The notes beneath the pieces are model-generated. The model did no database searches and was not told the origin of the DNA. It worked only from the letters and a program-made list of their open reading frames with translations. This document shows positions 33,191 to 43,411 of a stretch of DNA of 64,000 nt, one piece after another. Source of the stretch: Ascarosepion bandense (lineage: Eukaryota > Mollusca > Cephalopoda > Sepiida > Sepiidae); contig JBBBDQ010000913.1 of assembly GCA_037127315.1 (NCBI GenBank), positions 4,602,501 to 4,666,500 of the forward strand. The letters run 5' to 3'. Positions within the stretch are counted from its first letter, which is position 1. Every line of letters starts with the position of its first letter. Position numbers and translations under genes: made by a program.

Positions 33191-33318
33191 ATGTGCGTTG
33201 TGGTGCAATGGATATTGGCTCGGAATGAGAAATCAGAGAACGGAGTTTGACTTCTAGTCGGGTTCACTGTATTCACTTACAAACAAATACCCATGGGAAA
33301 GACATTAAGCCGTGACAC
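33191..33318 (+). repeat. SINE-A head, 3' truncated
   Basis: Starts TGTGCGTTGTGGTGCAATGG right after the LINE-J poly(A) and stops at about 33318 after ATACCCATGGGAAAG. The A-box is good and the B-box weak. Confidence 0.8.
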
Positions 33319-33472
33319 TTGAAAAACAAACCAAAGCAACATAATATCTAGTTAGACACAATCTTATTAACACACAAAAATATAAAAATTGAAGGAGCTC
33401 AGACGACAAGGGAGAATTTACAGGTAAAATTTTCCCCATGAAAATGTATTTAGTTATCACTTTATATCAATT

Positions 33473-33474
<2 letters not shown>

Positions 33475-33525
<51 letters not shown>

Positions 33526-33657
33526 AAAAATTAAGACAGACACGTTATTTCATAGTAATTCGGAAGTATAGGCCTATTTCAGAAATTTCACTGAAATAGG
33601 CCTATACTTCCGAATTACCATGAAATAACGCGTCTGTCTTAATTTTTCTTATATTTG
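33475..33657. repeat. (TA)n tract plus 60-bp-arm palindrome
   Basis: A (TA)24 tract (33475-33523) is followed by a hairpin whose arms run 33525-33583 and 33594-33655 (AAGAAAAATTAAGACAGAC ... GTCTGTCTTAATTTTTCTT) with a loop of about 10 nt (GAAATTTCAC). Differences between the arms are few. No hammerhead core is present here. Confidence 0.9.
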
Positions 33658-33789
33658 CTCTATATGTATTTATATGCATATATGTTTAGAGCTCTCATAG
33701 AGAGTTATACTACCATTATATGTAAAGGATACTCCTTTGGATTCTTCTATGCCCACAAGGCATGCCGATATATATATATATATATTTGT

Positions 33790-34060
33790 GTATTTAAGGC
33801 AGCAAATTTTCTTTTAATCATGTCAGATTAAATAAATTGCAAACATTATGTTTGCTTATTTTTAATAAAATCCGTTCATACTCACAGATAATTTTTCACG
33901 TATTATAATTAAAAGATGTCAGAAATGAGCTGTAACATTGACAGATGTTGTTATTATTCATTTCTCAAGGTATCCAAGTACTTTCAACCTCTTTCAGAGA
34001 TCATCTTCAGGAGTGTGAGTTATGGTATCAAAACATTTCCACAAAACTGTGTTGCTAAAA
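33790..34060. repeat. Penelope-end-like element with decayed hammerhead
   Basis: TTTAAGGCAGCAAATTTTC next to a short TA tract, then text shared with 56914-57215 (GTCAGATTAAATAAATTGCA). On the minus strand near 34010-33965 there is CUGAAGA, a six-pair stem II (wobble included) and GAAA, but stem I is broken. Confidence 0.6.
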
Positions 34061-34439
34061 ATTACTGTACATTTTTTCCTGCTTCAAATATATCAGTTGA
34101 CAAATTGCTAGCGTTCATTAGAACATCAAAATTATCCAAAATGGAATATTTTTATATGCTGTAATGTCATGGTCATGCACATGTTAAAGCATGAAAAAAC
34201 TGTTCTTTTTTCAAACATTTTAGAACATTACTACCGTATTCATAGCGGATTCTATTAATTGATGGCTTAAGTATTTTAATGAATATTGCCTCAAGAATCT
34301 GTAGTTTGCTTTTGTTGTTTTCTTGGTGTAGGATAGTTGTGTTATCGATCATTATCTTTTTATATTTTGAATGTAGACAGGAACGTTGTAGTAGATGTCT
34401 AGAAATGAATGGTCAGACATATATTTCAGTAGAACTAGT

Positions 34440-34670
34440 TGCATTCACTTATGCGAAAATACCCTTGGGAAATGTATTAATCTATCTCTTCTCCCTCCAT
34501 CTATGGGTTAAATAGCAAGACAGATTGGGTTTCTATAGACTTAGTCAGCAACCAGACTAACATCAGAAAGAAATAACCAACTGTGGGAAAATCTTCTGCC
34601 TAATCAGCCATGGATAGAAAGAGACATGATCGTCCAAGCATGTATCCCGTATGGCATTGGCTGACTGATA
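34440..34670 (+). repeat. SINE-A copy, 5' truncated
   Basis: Starts at GCATTCACTTATGCG and ends GGCATTGGCTGACTGA. The tRNA head is missing. Confidence 0.82.
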
Positions 34671-34685
34671 AACAGACAGACGTTA

Positions 34686-34750
34686 AATGGTACAAGTGAT
34701 AGAAGTTTGTGGAGAGCCATGATCGAGGATGTCTTGAAGGGACAATGCAC
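34686..34750 (+). mobile_element. LINE-R 3' tail scrap
   Basis: GTTTGTGGAGAGCCATGATC followed by GTCTTGAAGGGACAATGCAC matches the C-terminus at 18121-18180. Confidence 0.6.
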
Positions 34751-36235
34751 ATAAGAGGAGGATGAGTAGAGGAAGAAGAAGGGGGCTTATAAACAGGCTT
34801 AAAAGTCAGAAACAGACAAGGATGTATACATAGACAGGGTTAGGGAGAACAAATTGGATAGGTTTAATAAGACACTCTTTGTGAGAACTGAAAGATTGAT
34901 GGGAAATTAACAACAAGATGATCACACGAAGAACTCTTTTATCCGTACGGCTTTTGAAGATGTACAACCACAAGTAACGGAGAAACATTAATATAGTTGC
35001 TATAAAGGCTATTTTCTTACCAAATACATCATGATCAAACACAGAACAAAAATAGGTAATAAAGAAAACGATTAGAAACAAAAATGATGATAACAATCCA
35101 CCTAAACTCTCCAGACATTTTTTTTTTGCTTCTAACAAAAGAAACCCTACAGGCTCCCGTGAGAATCGCATGATTGGAATGTTGGGAAAGTTGGTCATTA
35201 CCCACCTCCCAGCCGAGAAAATTTCACTAAGAAGCCAAAAATGACAAATTCTTCACCCTATACACCTCCAGCCGCCATACTAAGATATTCAGTTAGAAAA
35301 GGCTCAAATGAAGCGTGTAATCAAAATATTTATCCCTACACTGATTGAGAGGGGCAACTGAAAAAGAATGCTGCATCCAACCCTTCCGCCCAATCTTTTG
35401 AAAAAAAAAACTTTCTTCATCTGAATAATGACCGCCAAGTGGCTACATTAAACAATTAGGAACAAGGCAAGGGAATTCTGGGTAATTAGTAGAAGAAAAA
35501 GAAAAAAAGAAAAAGATGTTAAAAAAATAAAATAAAGGTGTCCGCTAACAGACTGAAGAAAGATTGTTTCCGGCAAGCAATCGGATTGTTGAAGATTTAG
35601 AAATAAGGAAAAAAAAAAAATGAGAAAATTTTGTTAGAAGCAATTTGATTGGTTGTTCTTGTTGAAATAACTGCTTAAGATGAAGCAAAAGAGTCAACTA
35701 GAGGATACTACTGTTAAAAATAATCTGATTAGTTAAAAAAAAGAAAAACTAGGAAAAACAATAATGAAAATAATTAAAAGAACAAATGAGACATCAATAA
35801 AAGTTTAACAAACTTATCGTATTTTTTACATACATCAACAACAACAAAAATCCCAAATTTAAGTAAGCAATTAAAACAGAGTAATAAATTAAATTAAATT
35901 AATTCATTAATGACTTTCCAAATTTAAGCAAGCAATTAAAACAAAAGACAAAAAGTACCAGTTTTCCAGTACTAAAAATGAGTAAAAATTTCAAACATGG
36001 CGAACAAATTCCTCCCCTTAATTTTTAGCAATGATTCAAATGAGTTGCTGGTTGCTGACCAAGTCCAAGAAAACTATCCTTAAATCAGGTGCTAAGAGAC
36101 AGCATTTTCATGTCTGGTAGAAGCCATCTAAGCCAACTGTATTGCAGTGCCACCCACTAAAGAAAACACAAGATATACGAAAAATCCTTTCAAAGTGCTG
36201 ACTCGTTTTTAAATAATAATAATAATTATTATAAA
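34751..36235. other. Long stretch without recognised features
   Basis: About 1.5 kb with no match to the window's repeats. A 130-codon minus-strand frame (34806-35198) is hydrophobic in the middle (about two possible membrane segments) but has no recognisable motif and no context; I do not call it. Purine-rich runs occur at 35480-35640. Confidence 0.4.
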
Positions 36236-36239
36236 CATG

Positions 36240-36360
36240 ACCTGATACCCCCTGTATCCTGGCACTCTTTCTCATAACTTTCCTCCTATGTAGCCCCCTG
36301 CACAACAGTAGCAGTATAATGCCTTGCTTGGAGCAATACGTTTATAAAAAAATAATAATA
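36240..36360 (+). mobile_element. LINE-J 3' terminal fragment
   Basis: Has CCTATGTAGCCCCCTGCACA and ATGCCTTGCTTGGAGCAATA, then A-rich repeats. Only the last 120 bp is present. Confidence 0.8.
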
Positions 36361-36368
36361 ATATAATG

Positions 36369-36430
<62 letters not shown>
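36369..36430. repeat. (TG)n(TA)n microsatellite
   Basis: (TG)15 followed by (TA)14, directly before the dispersed repeat at 36431. Confidence 0.95.
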
Positions 36431-36432
<2 letters not shown>

Positions 36433-36858
36433 ATTTGAATATATGGATTGAAATCCAACAAGATAAATAGAATAAGTAAACAGCAAGGAAAAAAAAGTGT
36501 CTTTACTCTAACATGCTTCACTTTAAAATACTTCTTCAGAGATTTTTTTTAACTATGAATGATTTAAAAAACTGTTTTAAATTTAGAAAAAAAATAAACA
36601 AAGAAACAGTATGATGATTGAGGTTTGATTTTATTAGTCAGATATATGTCACGCATAATAAATCAATAGATGAATATTTTTAAATCTAAAGAAAAACATA
36701 TGTTAGTTTATATGTTTGCACCACATGTATTAAAAGCAATATACGTTTGTTTTAAATGTAAGTATGTATGCAAAAATAATACATGTATCAAGCATATTTA
36801 AACTATAGACAAATTAACTGTGTTTCTATGTTGGAAATGACAAAATGAAATACATTTA
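36431..36858. repeat. 430-bp dispersed PLE-end-like repeat, copy 1
   Basis: Starts AGATTTGAATATATGGATTG after (TA)n and is about 97% alike to 41433-41862. On the minus strand near 36540-36500 it has CUGAAGA, a stem and GAAG, a decayed hammerhead also seen at 45813 and 58390. Confidence 0.85.
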
Positions 36859-36887
36859 CAGCTTCAAAATTCCTTCTGTATATAAAG

Positions 36888-37376
36888 TACACCTTTCTGC
36901 AAATTAATTGAAACAGAACGTCTCCCTAGGATCTTTCACAATTTCTCTGATCACATATACGTCATCTCTTAGCATTGTTTTCTTTTTTTTCCTCTTCAGA
37001 CTGCATTTTTTTTTACATTTAGGACTGAGATAGATAGATAGATAGATACGAACAGAGATACATTCTTATGCAAATTAAGTGTAACAATACGAATAATGTC
37101 TTCCTAGGATCTTTCACACTTTCCCTGATCACATATACGTCATCTCTTGGTATTTTTTTTCTCTTCAGACTGCATTTTCCTTTACATTTTGGATTGAGAT
37201 AGATAGATAGATAGAGAGAGATGAACAGAGGTACATTCTTATGCAAATTAAGTGAAACAAAACTAATAATGTCTTCCTAGGATCTTTCACACTTTCCCTG
37301 ATCACATATACGTCATCTCTTGGCATCATTTTTTTTTTCTCTTCAGACTGCATTTTCCTACACATTTTGCACTGAT
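36888..37376 (-). repeat. Three 172-bp units made of Tc1 end plus transposase fragment
   Basis: Units start at 36888, 37060 and 37232. Each carries a terminal-repeat-like TGCAAATTAA, then on the minus strand a frame reading PRDDVYVIRESVKDPRKT, part of the second DNA-binding subdomain of Tc1 transposases. A (GATA)n run joins the units at 37028-37046 and 37198-37215. Confidence 0.88.
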
Positions 37377-37530
37377 TGATCCAGTTTTTTCTTCGCCATT
37401 CATGACATGACTGACAGTTGAAAGGCTGACACCACCAATATCCTCGATCTCTCTATAAGACTTGCCAGAGTGTTCATGCAGCACTTCAATTTTTGCACAC
37501 TTCCTTCAAGTTATGTCCATCGCAGACAAT
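37376..37530 (-). pseudogene. Tc1-like transposase N-terminus
   Basis: The minus strand reads KIEVLHEHSGKSYREIEDIG, then GVSLSTVSHVMN and EKTGSISAKC, the first paired-type helix-turn-helix of Tc1 transposases, which binds the element's ends. A stop follows the first few codons (MDIT*). It continues into the PRDD segment of the tandem units. There is no DDE domain. Confidence 0.82.
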
Positions 37531-37543
37531 GATCGTAAGAAAA

Positions 37544-37844
37544 AGTAATCAACACTCGAGACAATCATGTCTGGGCATAATAAAAATCTGATGCAATCAC
37601 AGATGGCACAATATTTTTCAAGGCCAAACAAATTTCATCATACACTCTGAAAATAAATTCATATTATTGAACACTACTGCAAATGACCTAATCAGTAATC
37701 AACACTCGAGACAATCATGTCTGGGCATGATAAAAATCTGATGCAATCACAGATGGCACAATATTTTTCAAGGCCAAACAAATTTCATCATACACTCTGA
37801 AAATAAATTCATATTATTGAACACTACTTCAAATGACCTAATCT
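37544..37844. repeat. 150-bp direct duplication
   Basis: The segment AGTAATCAACACTCGAGACA to AAATGACCTAATC occurs at 37544-37693 and 37694-37843 with very few differences. It lies between the Tc1 HTH fragment and the nested SINE-B, so it is non-coding Tc1 interior. Confidence 0.92.
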
Positions 37845-39046
37845 GTGTTTGAGTTTTGTTTAACGGCTTATCCACCTCTGTGGATTATTTAATGCCAAAA
37901 AGGTGGGGTTTTAAGGTATATTTTTTTTAATGTTCAGTTATAGTGAGAAGGTTGATTTAGCCAGATTTTGATGAAAATTTTATTGTTAGAAACCAGTAGA
38001 TGTCTTCAAGTTTTGTATTCAAAAATGTATTGCTGGTAATTATTGTTTTTTTCCTTAAAAAGTATTGTTGATAATATTTTTCCTTCAAAAATGTATATTT
38101 TTCTATAAAAGTCTATTTTTATGTATATACTAGCATCATAGCCCGGCGTTGCCCGTGCAACTCAGAACATTTTAATTTCTTCAACAGATGAAACAAATAC
38201 GTTTAAATTCACTGCAGACACTTAAAATATAATCTATATACATAAAAGGAAATCTGTGAGTCTGTGTGTGACTGTTCCCTATGCGCTCCTACATTTTTTA
38301 ATATCTCTTTTGTTTCAAAATTATGGGGGAAAATATTCACATTTTTTTGTTGACCAAATGAATTTTTAAAACATCACAATAAAAATTAAATATAAAGGCT
38401 CATTTTTTTTTTTTAATAAAAATATATTTTAGTCATGTTTAACACGTGTGACTTGATTTCTGTGACGTAGTTCAGCAACCATCTTAGATCTTTTACAAAA
38501 ATAAAAAGTCAGAATAAAAATTAAATATCAAGGCTCATTTTTTTTTTATTTTAATAAAAAAATATTTTAGTCATGTTTGACACATGTGATTTGATTTCTC
38601 TGACGCAATCTAGCAACCATCTTAGATCTTAGATGTTTTATGGAGCAAATGTAAACAATCTGCACCATTGGCCAAAAGGGAAAATTGCTAAACTTAAACT
38701 CAAAAAGTATGTGTAAACCTGGTTTCCCTGTAGATATGTATCCCTAGAAAGTTTGAATGGCGTAGCTTAAAAAATGTAGGTATGCATAGGGAACAGTCAC
38801 ACACAGACTCACAGATTGCCTTTTATATATATAGATTTCTATAAAAGTTTATTTTTATACTTTCATAGTGTTTGACTCCAGTTTGGGGGTTAACTATTTG
38901 CCCATAGCTGGGACCCTAACAGGTGTTACCACTCCAAGTCAGGGTGGACTTGAGGACAATGGCAATTAAGAGATGGTTTCATGCTGCTCACAACCTCCCC
39001 ATCAGAGAGAGACCTTGCTGCCAGATGCAGTTTATCGTCATACCCA
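37845..39046 (+). repeat. SINE-B nested in the Tc1-like element
   Basis: Flanked by AAATGACCTAATCT (37831-37844) and AAATGATCTAATCT (39047-39060), a 13/14 target duplication. The SINE-B text runs 37845-38128 and 38834-39046 and is interrupted by a 705-bp insertion. Confidence 0.88.
38129..38833. mobile_element. Foldback element nested in SINE-B
   Basis: Starts with an R1-like end (ACTAGCATCATAGCCCGGCG). It contains inverted arms of about 70 bp at 38229-38300 and 38766-38837 (AAATCTGTGAGTCTGTGTGT against ACACAGACTCACAGATTGCC). Inside the arms is a roughly 125-bp direct repeat (38378-38500; 38509-38632) with ACCATCTTAGATCTT in each. No coding sequence. Confidence 0.78.
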
Positions 39047-39325
39047 AAATGATCTAATCTGAGAAAAAAAAAATTTAAAAAAATCAATTACACTCCACAA
39101 CTCCAGTGGGTCTAAAATTGACTGTATTTTGAAAGAAAAAAAAAAATCAGTTGTTTCAATTAATTTGCACAAGGGTGTAAATCTCCTGTTCAAATATTCT
39201 TTCTTAATTATTTCACCCCAAGCTAGGAAATAATGCCACTAAGGCCTAAGTAATTATTGAGTGTAAGAAACTAAAAGAACAGGAAGAAGAAGACAAAATA
39301 ATAATTGATACTGCATTTAAATTAA

Positions 39326-39595
39326 AAAATTTTGAAGTTCAAACTTGATCAAAAAGCAACAAGTTGAAAGAGATTTGAATGATTGATTTGTTTTCTTTTT
39401 TACGGCTGATCAACCCTTTGTGGGTCGTTTAAAGCCAAATCATATTTTAAAGGGGATTTGAAGAATATGATTTGGCTTTAAACAAACCACAAAGGATTGA
39501 CAAGCCATAAAAAAATGCAAACAAATCAATTCCAATCTCTTCCAGCTTCTTGCTTTCTGATCAATTTTGATCTTTAAAAATTTATTCAATGCTCC
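39326..39595. repeat. Foldback with arms of about 115-130 bp
   Basis: Left arm 39326-39444 and right arm 39462-39590 pair through CAAATCAATC/GATTGATTTG, GGCTTTAAACAAACCAC and AATATGATTTGGCTTTAAA. The left arm contains the SINE-B-related word GATCAACCCTTTGTGGGTCG. Confidence 0.85.
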
Positions 39596-40008
39596 AATAA
39601 ATAACTAGTTTTCCTCATTTGGAGTAATTTCTGTACTTGTGACCCCACCTCCCTTTCACTTTCACTTTCACTTTGGTTATAGGTTAAATAGTAAGAACGT
39701 GTTTGAAAAAAATCATTGTTAGTCACAAAATATTGTTACTGCAAAATATCTGAATGGATTTTGTCTGAATAAATTGACTCTAAAGTGTGGTTTTATAACA
39801 AGTATTCATTTGTTCTTTTTTGGTTTTATATACAAGACATCAAAGTCAACATAATAATTACATATAATAGTGACATAAATTAATAAATATCCATATGAGG
39901 AGGGTGTACATATGTGTAGCATTATTATTAAAGTGTTAATAAAACAGTGCTCAATGTATGAACAGAGCTGTATTTATATATAAATATACTTTTCATTCTA
40001 CATCTATG

Positions 40009-40047
40009 GCTCGACTCAGTTTCATGCATTATGCAATCATCAGGTGC
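40009..40047 (-). ncRNA. Hammerhead ribozyme, near-intact
   Basis: Core CUGAUGA (40043-40037), stem II UGCA/UGCA with loop UAA, GAAAC, a two-pair stem III with loop UGA, and cleavage site GUC. Stem I would be GCAC with GAGC, one A-A mismatch from perfect. Weak but credible type I fold; activity not predicted. Confidence 0.55.
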
Positions 40048-40066
40048 ATATTTCAAACTGAAATAT

Positions 40067-40105
40067 GCACCTGATGATTGCATGACGCATGAAACTGAGT
40101 CATGC
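40067..40105 (+). ncRNA. Hammerhead ribozyme, near-intact
   Basis: Core CUGAUGA (40071-40077), stem II UGC/GCA, GAAAC, GUC cleavage site. Stem I pairs GCAC with AUGC, failing only at the first pair. The two arms fail at different positions, and both are one change from GUGC/GCAC. Confidence 0.55.
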
Positions 40106-40133
40106 CACAGATGTATGATAATAGGTATATTTA

Positions 40134-40165
<32 letters not shown>

Positions 40166-40173
<8 letters not shown>

Positions 40174-41340
40174 CACTCTCTCTCTCCCTCCTTAGAGCAA
40201 TTAGACCACCCTATTGAACATATGGACACAGCTCCACCCTGCTAGATATTGGTACTGTAGTTTCCATAACAAGTAAGATTTTACAACATGTATATTCTCT
40301 TTTTCTACATATTACTTGACGATAGTAAAATAATAAAGACTTCTTTTTTCAGATAAATACCCTTTTCTATATGTACATTATTTAGAAATATTTTTATATA
40401 TATAATATAGTTATTTTTTCCCTTAAGAATTTTAAGTTAGATTTTAACAGTATGTATTTATCCTATTTCTTAATTTTTGAGACATTTCCTTATTCTTTGT
40501 TCTGTTATCCAAACATTCCTCCTACTCACCAGCTTCCAGAAGCAAGCCATCATTCTTTCACATATCCAGGAAGGATAAAAAAAAATAAACATCCGCAGTA
40601 ATATATATAAGAAAACAACTAGAAAAAGAAATGGCTGAAGAACTGAGTGGACTTGATATAAGTTGTCCAATTGCGGACAGCAGAAAGGACTCATATTCCT
40701 GTCACTTGTATAAATAAAAACCAGACACTGACAAAAAAAAAAGGTGGGGGGGCAAAAAAAAAGCTACATCACTATGACATGGAAAGATTCTTAGACTTAG
40801 TGAACCCCTAAGATAGCAGACAGGGCCCCAATTCAACTTTGGTGTTTAGTGTTTTCCTTCCACTCCACTAAGCAGATGTAATGAAGCACACTGGGAAGTG
40901 TTTTTTTGAATGGGTGTGGTTGGGCGACTGATCTGGGGGTAAGATGAAATGACAGTACAATGATCATATCTCTTTCAGAAGGGAATGAAAGGACTTAAAG
41001 GGGAGGGTTTCATAGAGGACTGGGTGTGGCTGGAATGAACTCTATCCCTCAGCTGTTGTGACAGGAGCTAAAGTACTGCAACAAGAGAGTAATGGCCACT
41101 TTTGTCAACAATAAATGCAATTGAGTGTCTGTGTGTGTGTACATAAAAATTAGGACACACCCTTCTGCATGCCAATACACATGTGTACATATAGGATACA
41201 CACAAATGAAAACACAATTTCTGCCATTTATCAATTGAAAAGATTTTAATTTTTTGAGGATAAAGAACAAAGATTTCCAAACTAACACCAAAGTTTATCG
41301 AAAAGAAAACAAACCAAGATCTCTCTTTCTCGCTATTTAT
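40166..41340. other. Spacer without recognised features
   Basis: No domain in the short frames (40470-40694 and 41049-41291 on minus). A G9 region at 40741-40751 and mixed-composition DNA at 40800-41060 were noted without assignment. Confidence 0.4.
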
Positions 41341-41351
41341 GTATATGTGTG

Positions 41352-41354
<3 letters not shown>

Positions 41355-41390
<36 letters not shown>

Positions 41391-41432
41391 ATGTATGTGT
41401 GTGTGTGTCTCTCTCTATATATATATATATAA
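41355..41432. repeat. (TA)n, (TG)n and (TC)n compound microsatellite
   Basis: TA run at 41356-41386, TG run at 41394-41408, TC then TA run to 41431. It directly abuts the dispersed repeat at 41433, as at 36369-36430. Confidence 0.9.
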
Positions 41433-41862
41433 AGATTTGAATATATGGATTGAAATCCAACAAGGTAAATAGAATAAGTAAACAGCAAGGAAAAAAAAGT
41501 GTCTTTACTCTAACATGCTTCACTTTAAAATACTTCTTCAGAGATTTTTTTTAAAGATGAATGATTTAAAAAACTGTTTTAAATTTAGAAAAAAAATAAA
41601 CAAACAAACAGTATGATGATTGAGGTTTGATTTTATTAGTCAGATATATGTCAAGCATAATAAATCAATAGATGAATATTTTTAAATCTAAAGAAAAACA
41701 TGTGTTAGTTTATATGTTTGCACCACATGTATTAAAAGCAATATATGTTTGTTTTAAATGTAAGTGTATGTATGCAAAAATAATACATGTATCAAGCATA
41801 TTTAAACTATAGACAAATTAACTGTGTTTCTAAGTTGGAAATGACAAAATGAAATGCACTTC
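41433..41862. repeat. 430-bp dispersed PLE-end-like repeat, copy 2
   Basis: Matches 36431-36858 along its full length with few differences, and sits in the same position relative to a (TG)n/(TA)n tract. Confidence 0.88.
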
Positions 41863-41967
41863 TGTTCAAAATTGTAGCAAACTAATGTATGCAAGTATCA
41901 AGTGGTGAATGATTTTTTTAAAAATAAAATATGAAAGAATCATGTGTGATGTGTGTGTGTGTGTGTA

Positions 41968-42265
41968 TTGAGTTTGAGTTTTGTATAATGGCATATCAAC
42001 CTGTGGGTTATTTAATGCCAAAATAGTGGGGTTTTAAGGTTTTTCTTTAGTGTTCGGTTATAGTGAGAAGATTCATTAAGTCAGATTTTAATGAAAATTT
42101 TTTTGTTTTTATTCTTTTTTTTATTTTTTAATACTGAAAATGTCTTCTAGTTTTGTATTCAACAATGTTTGACTGAGAATAATTTTTTTGCTTCAGAAAA
42201 GTGTTATGGTAATAATTTCTTTTTCAAAAATGTATTGTTGGTAATATTTTTCCTTTGAGAATGTG
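41968..42265 (+). repeat. SINE-B, first part, split by SINE-A
   Basis: GTTTGAGTTTTGTATAATGG to TTTTTCCTTTGAGAATG. It continues at 42574 with ATATTTTTCTATAAAAGTC. Confidence 0.8.
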
Positions 42266-42573
42266 TCAGTCAGTTAAGTGCTATACGTGATACACGCTTG
42301 GGCGATCATGTCTCGAAAGAGACATGACTGACTGGGCAGAAGATTGTCCCACAGTAGGTTGCCATTGATTTCTGCAGTAGACTGGTTGCCGACCAAGGCT
42401 ATAGAACCCAATCTGTCCTATTATTTAACCCATAACTGGGGAGAAGAGACGGATTAATACCTTTCCCAAGGGTATTTGCGCGTAAGTGAATACAATGGAT
42501 TCAACTGGAATTTGAACTCGGCTCTCCGATTTCTCATTCCGAGCCGATATCCACTGGACCACAATGCACATCC
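42266..42573 (-). repeat. SINE-A copy, best preserved, inside SINE-B
   Basis: Complete reverse SINE-A: terminal hairpin GATCATGTCTC/GAGACATGAC, CTATAG, GGATTAATACC, and a tRNA-like head with GAGCCGATATCCACTGG (A-box complement) and a B-box-like TTTGAACTCGGCTC. Useful as a local reference. The target duplication is short or lost. Confidence 0.92.
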
Positions 42574-42834
42574 GATTGTATATTTTTCTATAAAAGTCTA
42601 TTTTTATGTATATATTTCTATCTTTTTTTTTCTCTTTTCCTTGTAAATATTTTTAAATAATAATTACAAATTACCCTCTAGTTTTACTACACCTTCCAGA
42701 ATTTAATTTTTTGAATTTCTAATTTTTCATCTTGTAATTTTTGTCTATTTAAATAATGCTTTTTAAAAAAAAAATAATACCCTAACATTGCAAGATTTAA
42801 CTTTCATGAATATCAAGTGAACTTAAATTCAAAT

Positions 42835-42912
42835 CTCTTAAATGTTCACTTTATAATATGCACCTAATGATTGCATAGTGCATGAAACTAAGAAACATGC
42901 CATCAACATAGG

Positions 42913-42948
<36 letters not shown>

Positions 42949-42950
42949 AG
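42835..42950. repeat. Decayed hammerhead-like PLE end and (TA)n
   Basis: CACCTAATGATTGCATAGTG then GCATGAAACTAAG matches the right arm at 40067-40100, with CUGAUGA changed to CUAAUGA. A (TA)n tract follows at 42914-42945. Confidence 0.7.
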
Positions 42951-43275
42951 TGAATAAAGAACAAAGAAAAATGTTTTTTCACAACGTCCAAAGCATTCAT
43001 TTAAAATAGTACTCGATATATAATATATAGAGCTGTAAATATTTATTATAAATTATATTCCTGTCCACACCACCTGATGAGACATTGTAGTTTCAGTGTT
43101 GAAACAAATGTACGATTTGGAGTGAATATATAAAAAATTTGTACATGTTCTAGTTGTTACAATGGTTTATAAATTCATAGTATCACTACACAAAAATTTT
43201 CGCGTTTCAAAGCTGACCATGTGTCTTGGCCGCTTCTTCTTTGGGTGATCAAGTTGGAACAAACTATTACAATAC

Positions 43276-43277
<2 letters not shown>

Positions 43278-43322
<45 letters not shown>

Positions 43323-43335
43323 TGTCAAATCTATT

Positions 43336-43383
<48 letters not shown>
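43278..43383. repeat. Two (TA)n tracts joined by a duplicated flank
   Basis: (TA)20 (43278-43318) and (TA)20 (43342-43382), each followed by AGTATGTCAAA. The 65-codon open frame across them is an artefact. Confidence 0.95.
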
Positions 43384-43386
<3 letters not shown>

Positions 43387-43411
43387 TGTCAAAAAATTCT
43401 GAAATTACCAT

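Larger units (their letters stand above)
36890..39177 (-). mobile_element. Degenerate Tc1-like element with internal rearrangements
   Basis: 2288 bp between TA duplications at 36888-36889 and 39178-39179. The terminal repeats read CACCTTTCTGCAAATTAATT at the left and CACCCTTGTGCAAATTAATT at the right (reverse complement), then GAAACA. Inside are three 172-bp tandem units, a transposase N-terminal fragment, a 150-bp direct duplication and a SINE-B that itself carries a foldback insertion. The catalytic half of the transposase is gone, so the element cannot move itself. Confidence 0.85.
39960..40165. repeat. Palindrome with back-to-back hammerhead cores, next to (TA)n
   Basis: Arms of about 75 bp (39972-40051; 40058-40135) and a (TA)n tract at 40137-40165. 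Each arm carries a hammerhead on its own strand: 40009-40047 (-) and 40067-40105 (+). Confidence 0.85.

Noticed and set aside
34806..35198. 130-codon frame with hydrophobic middle
   Set aside because: Could be a small membrane protein by composition alone, but AT-rich DNA gives such frames by chance and there is no recognisable motif.
43060..43115. Hammerhead at CACCTGATGAGACATT
   Set aside because: CUGAUGA, a wobble-rich six-pair stem II, GAAAC and GUA are present, but the sequences flanking the core do not form stem I. Kept only as a probable decayed copy.
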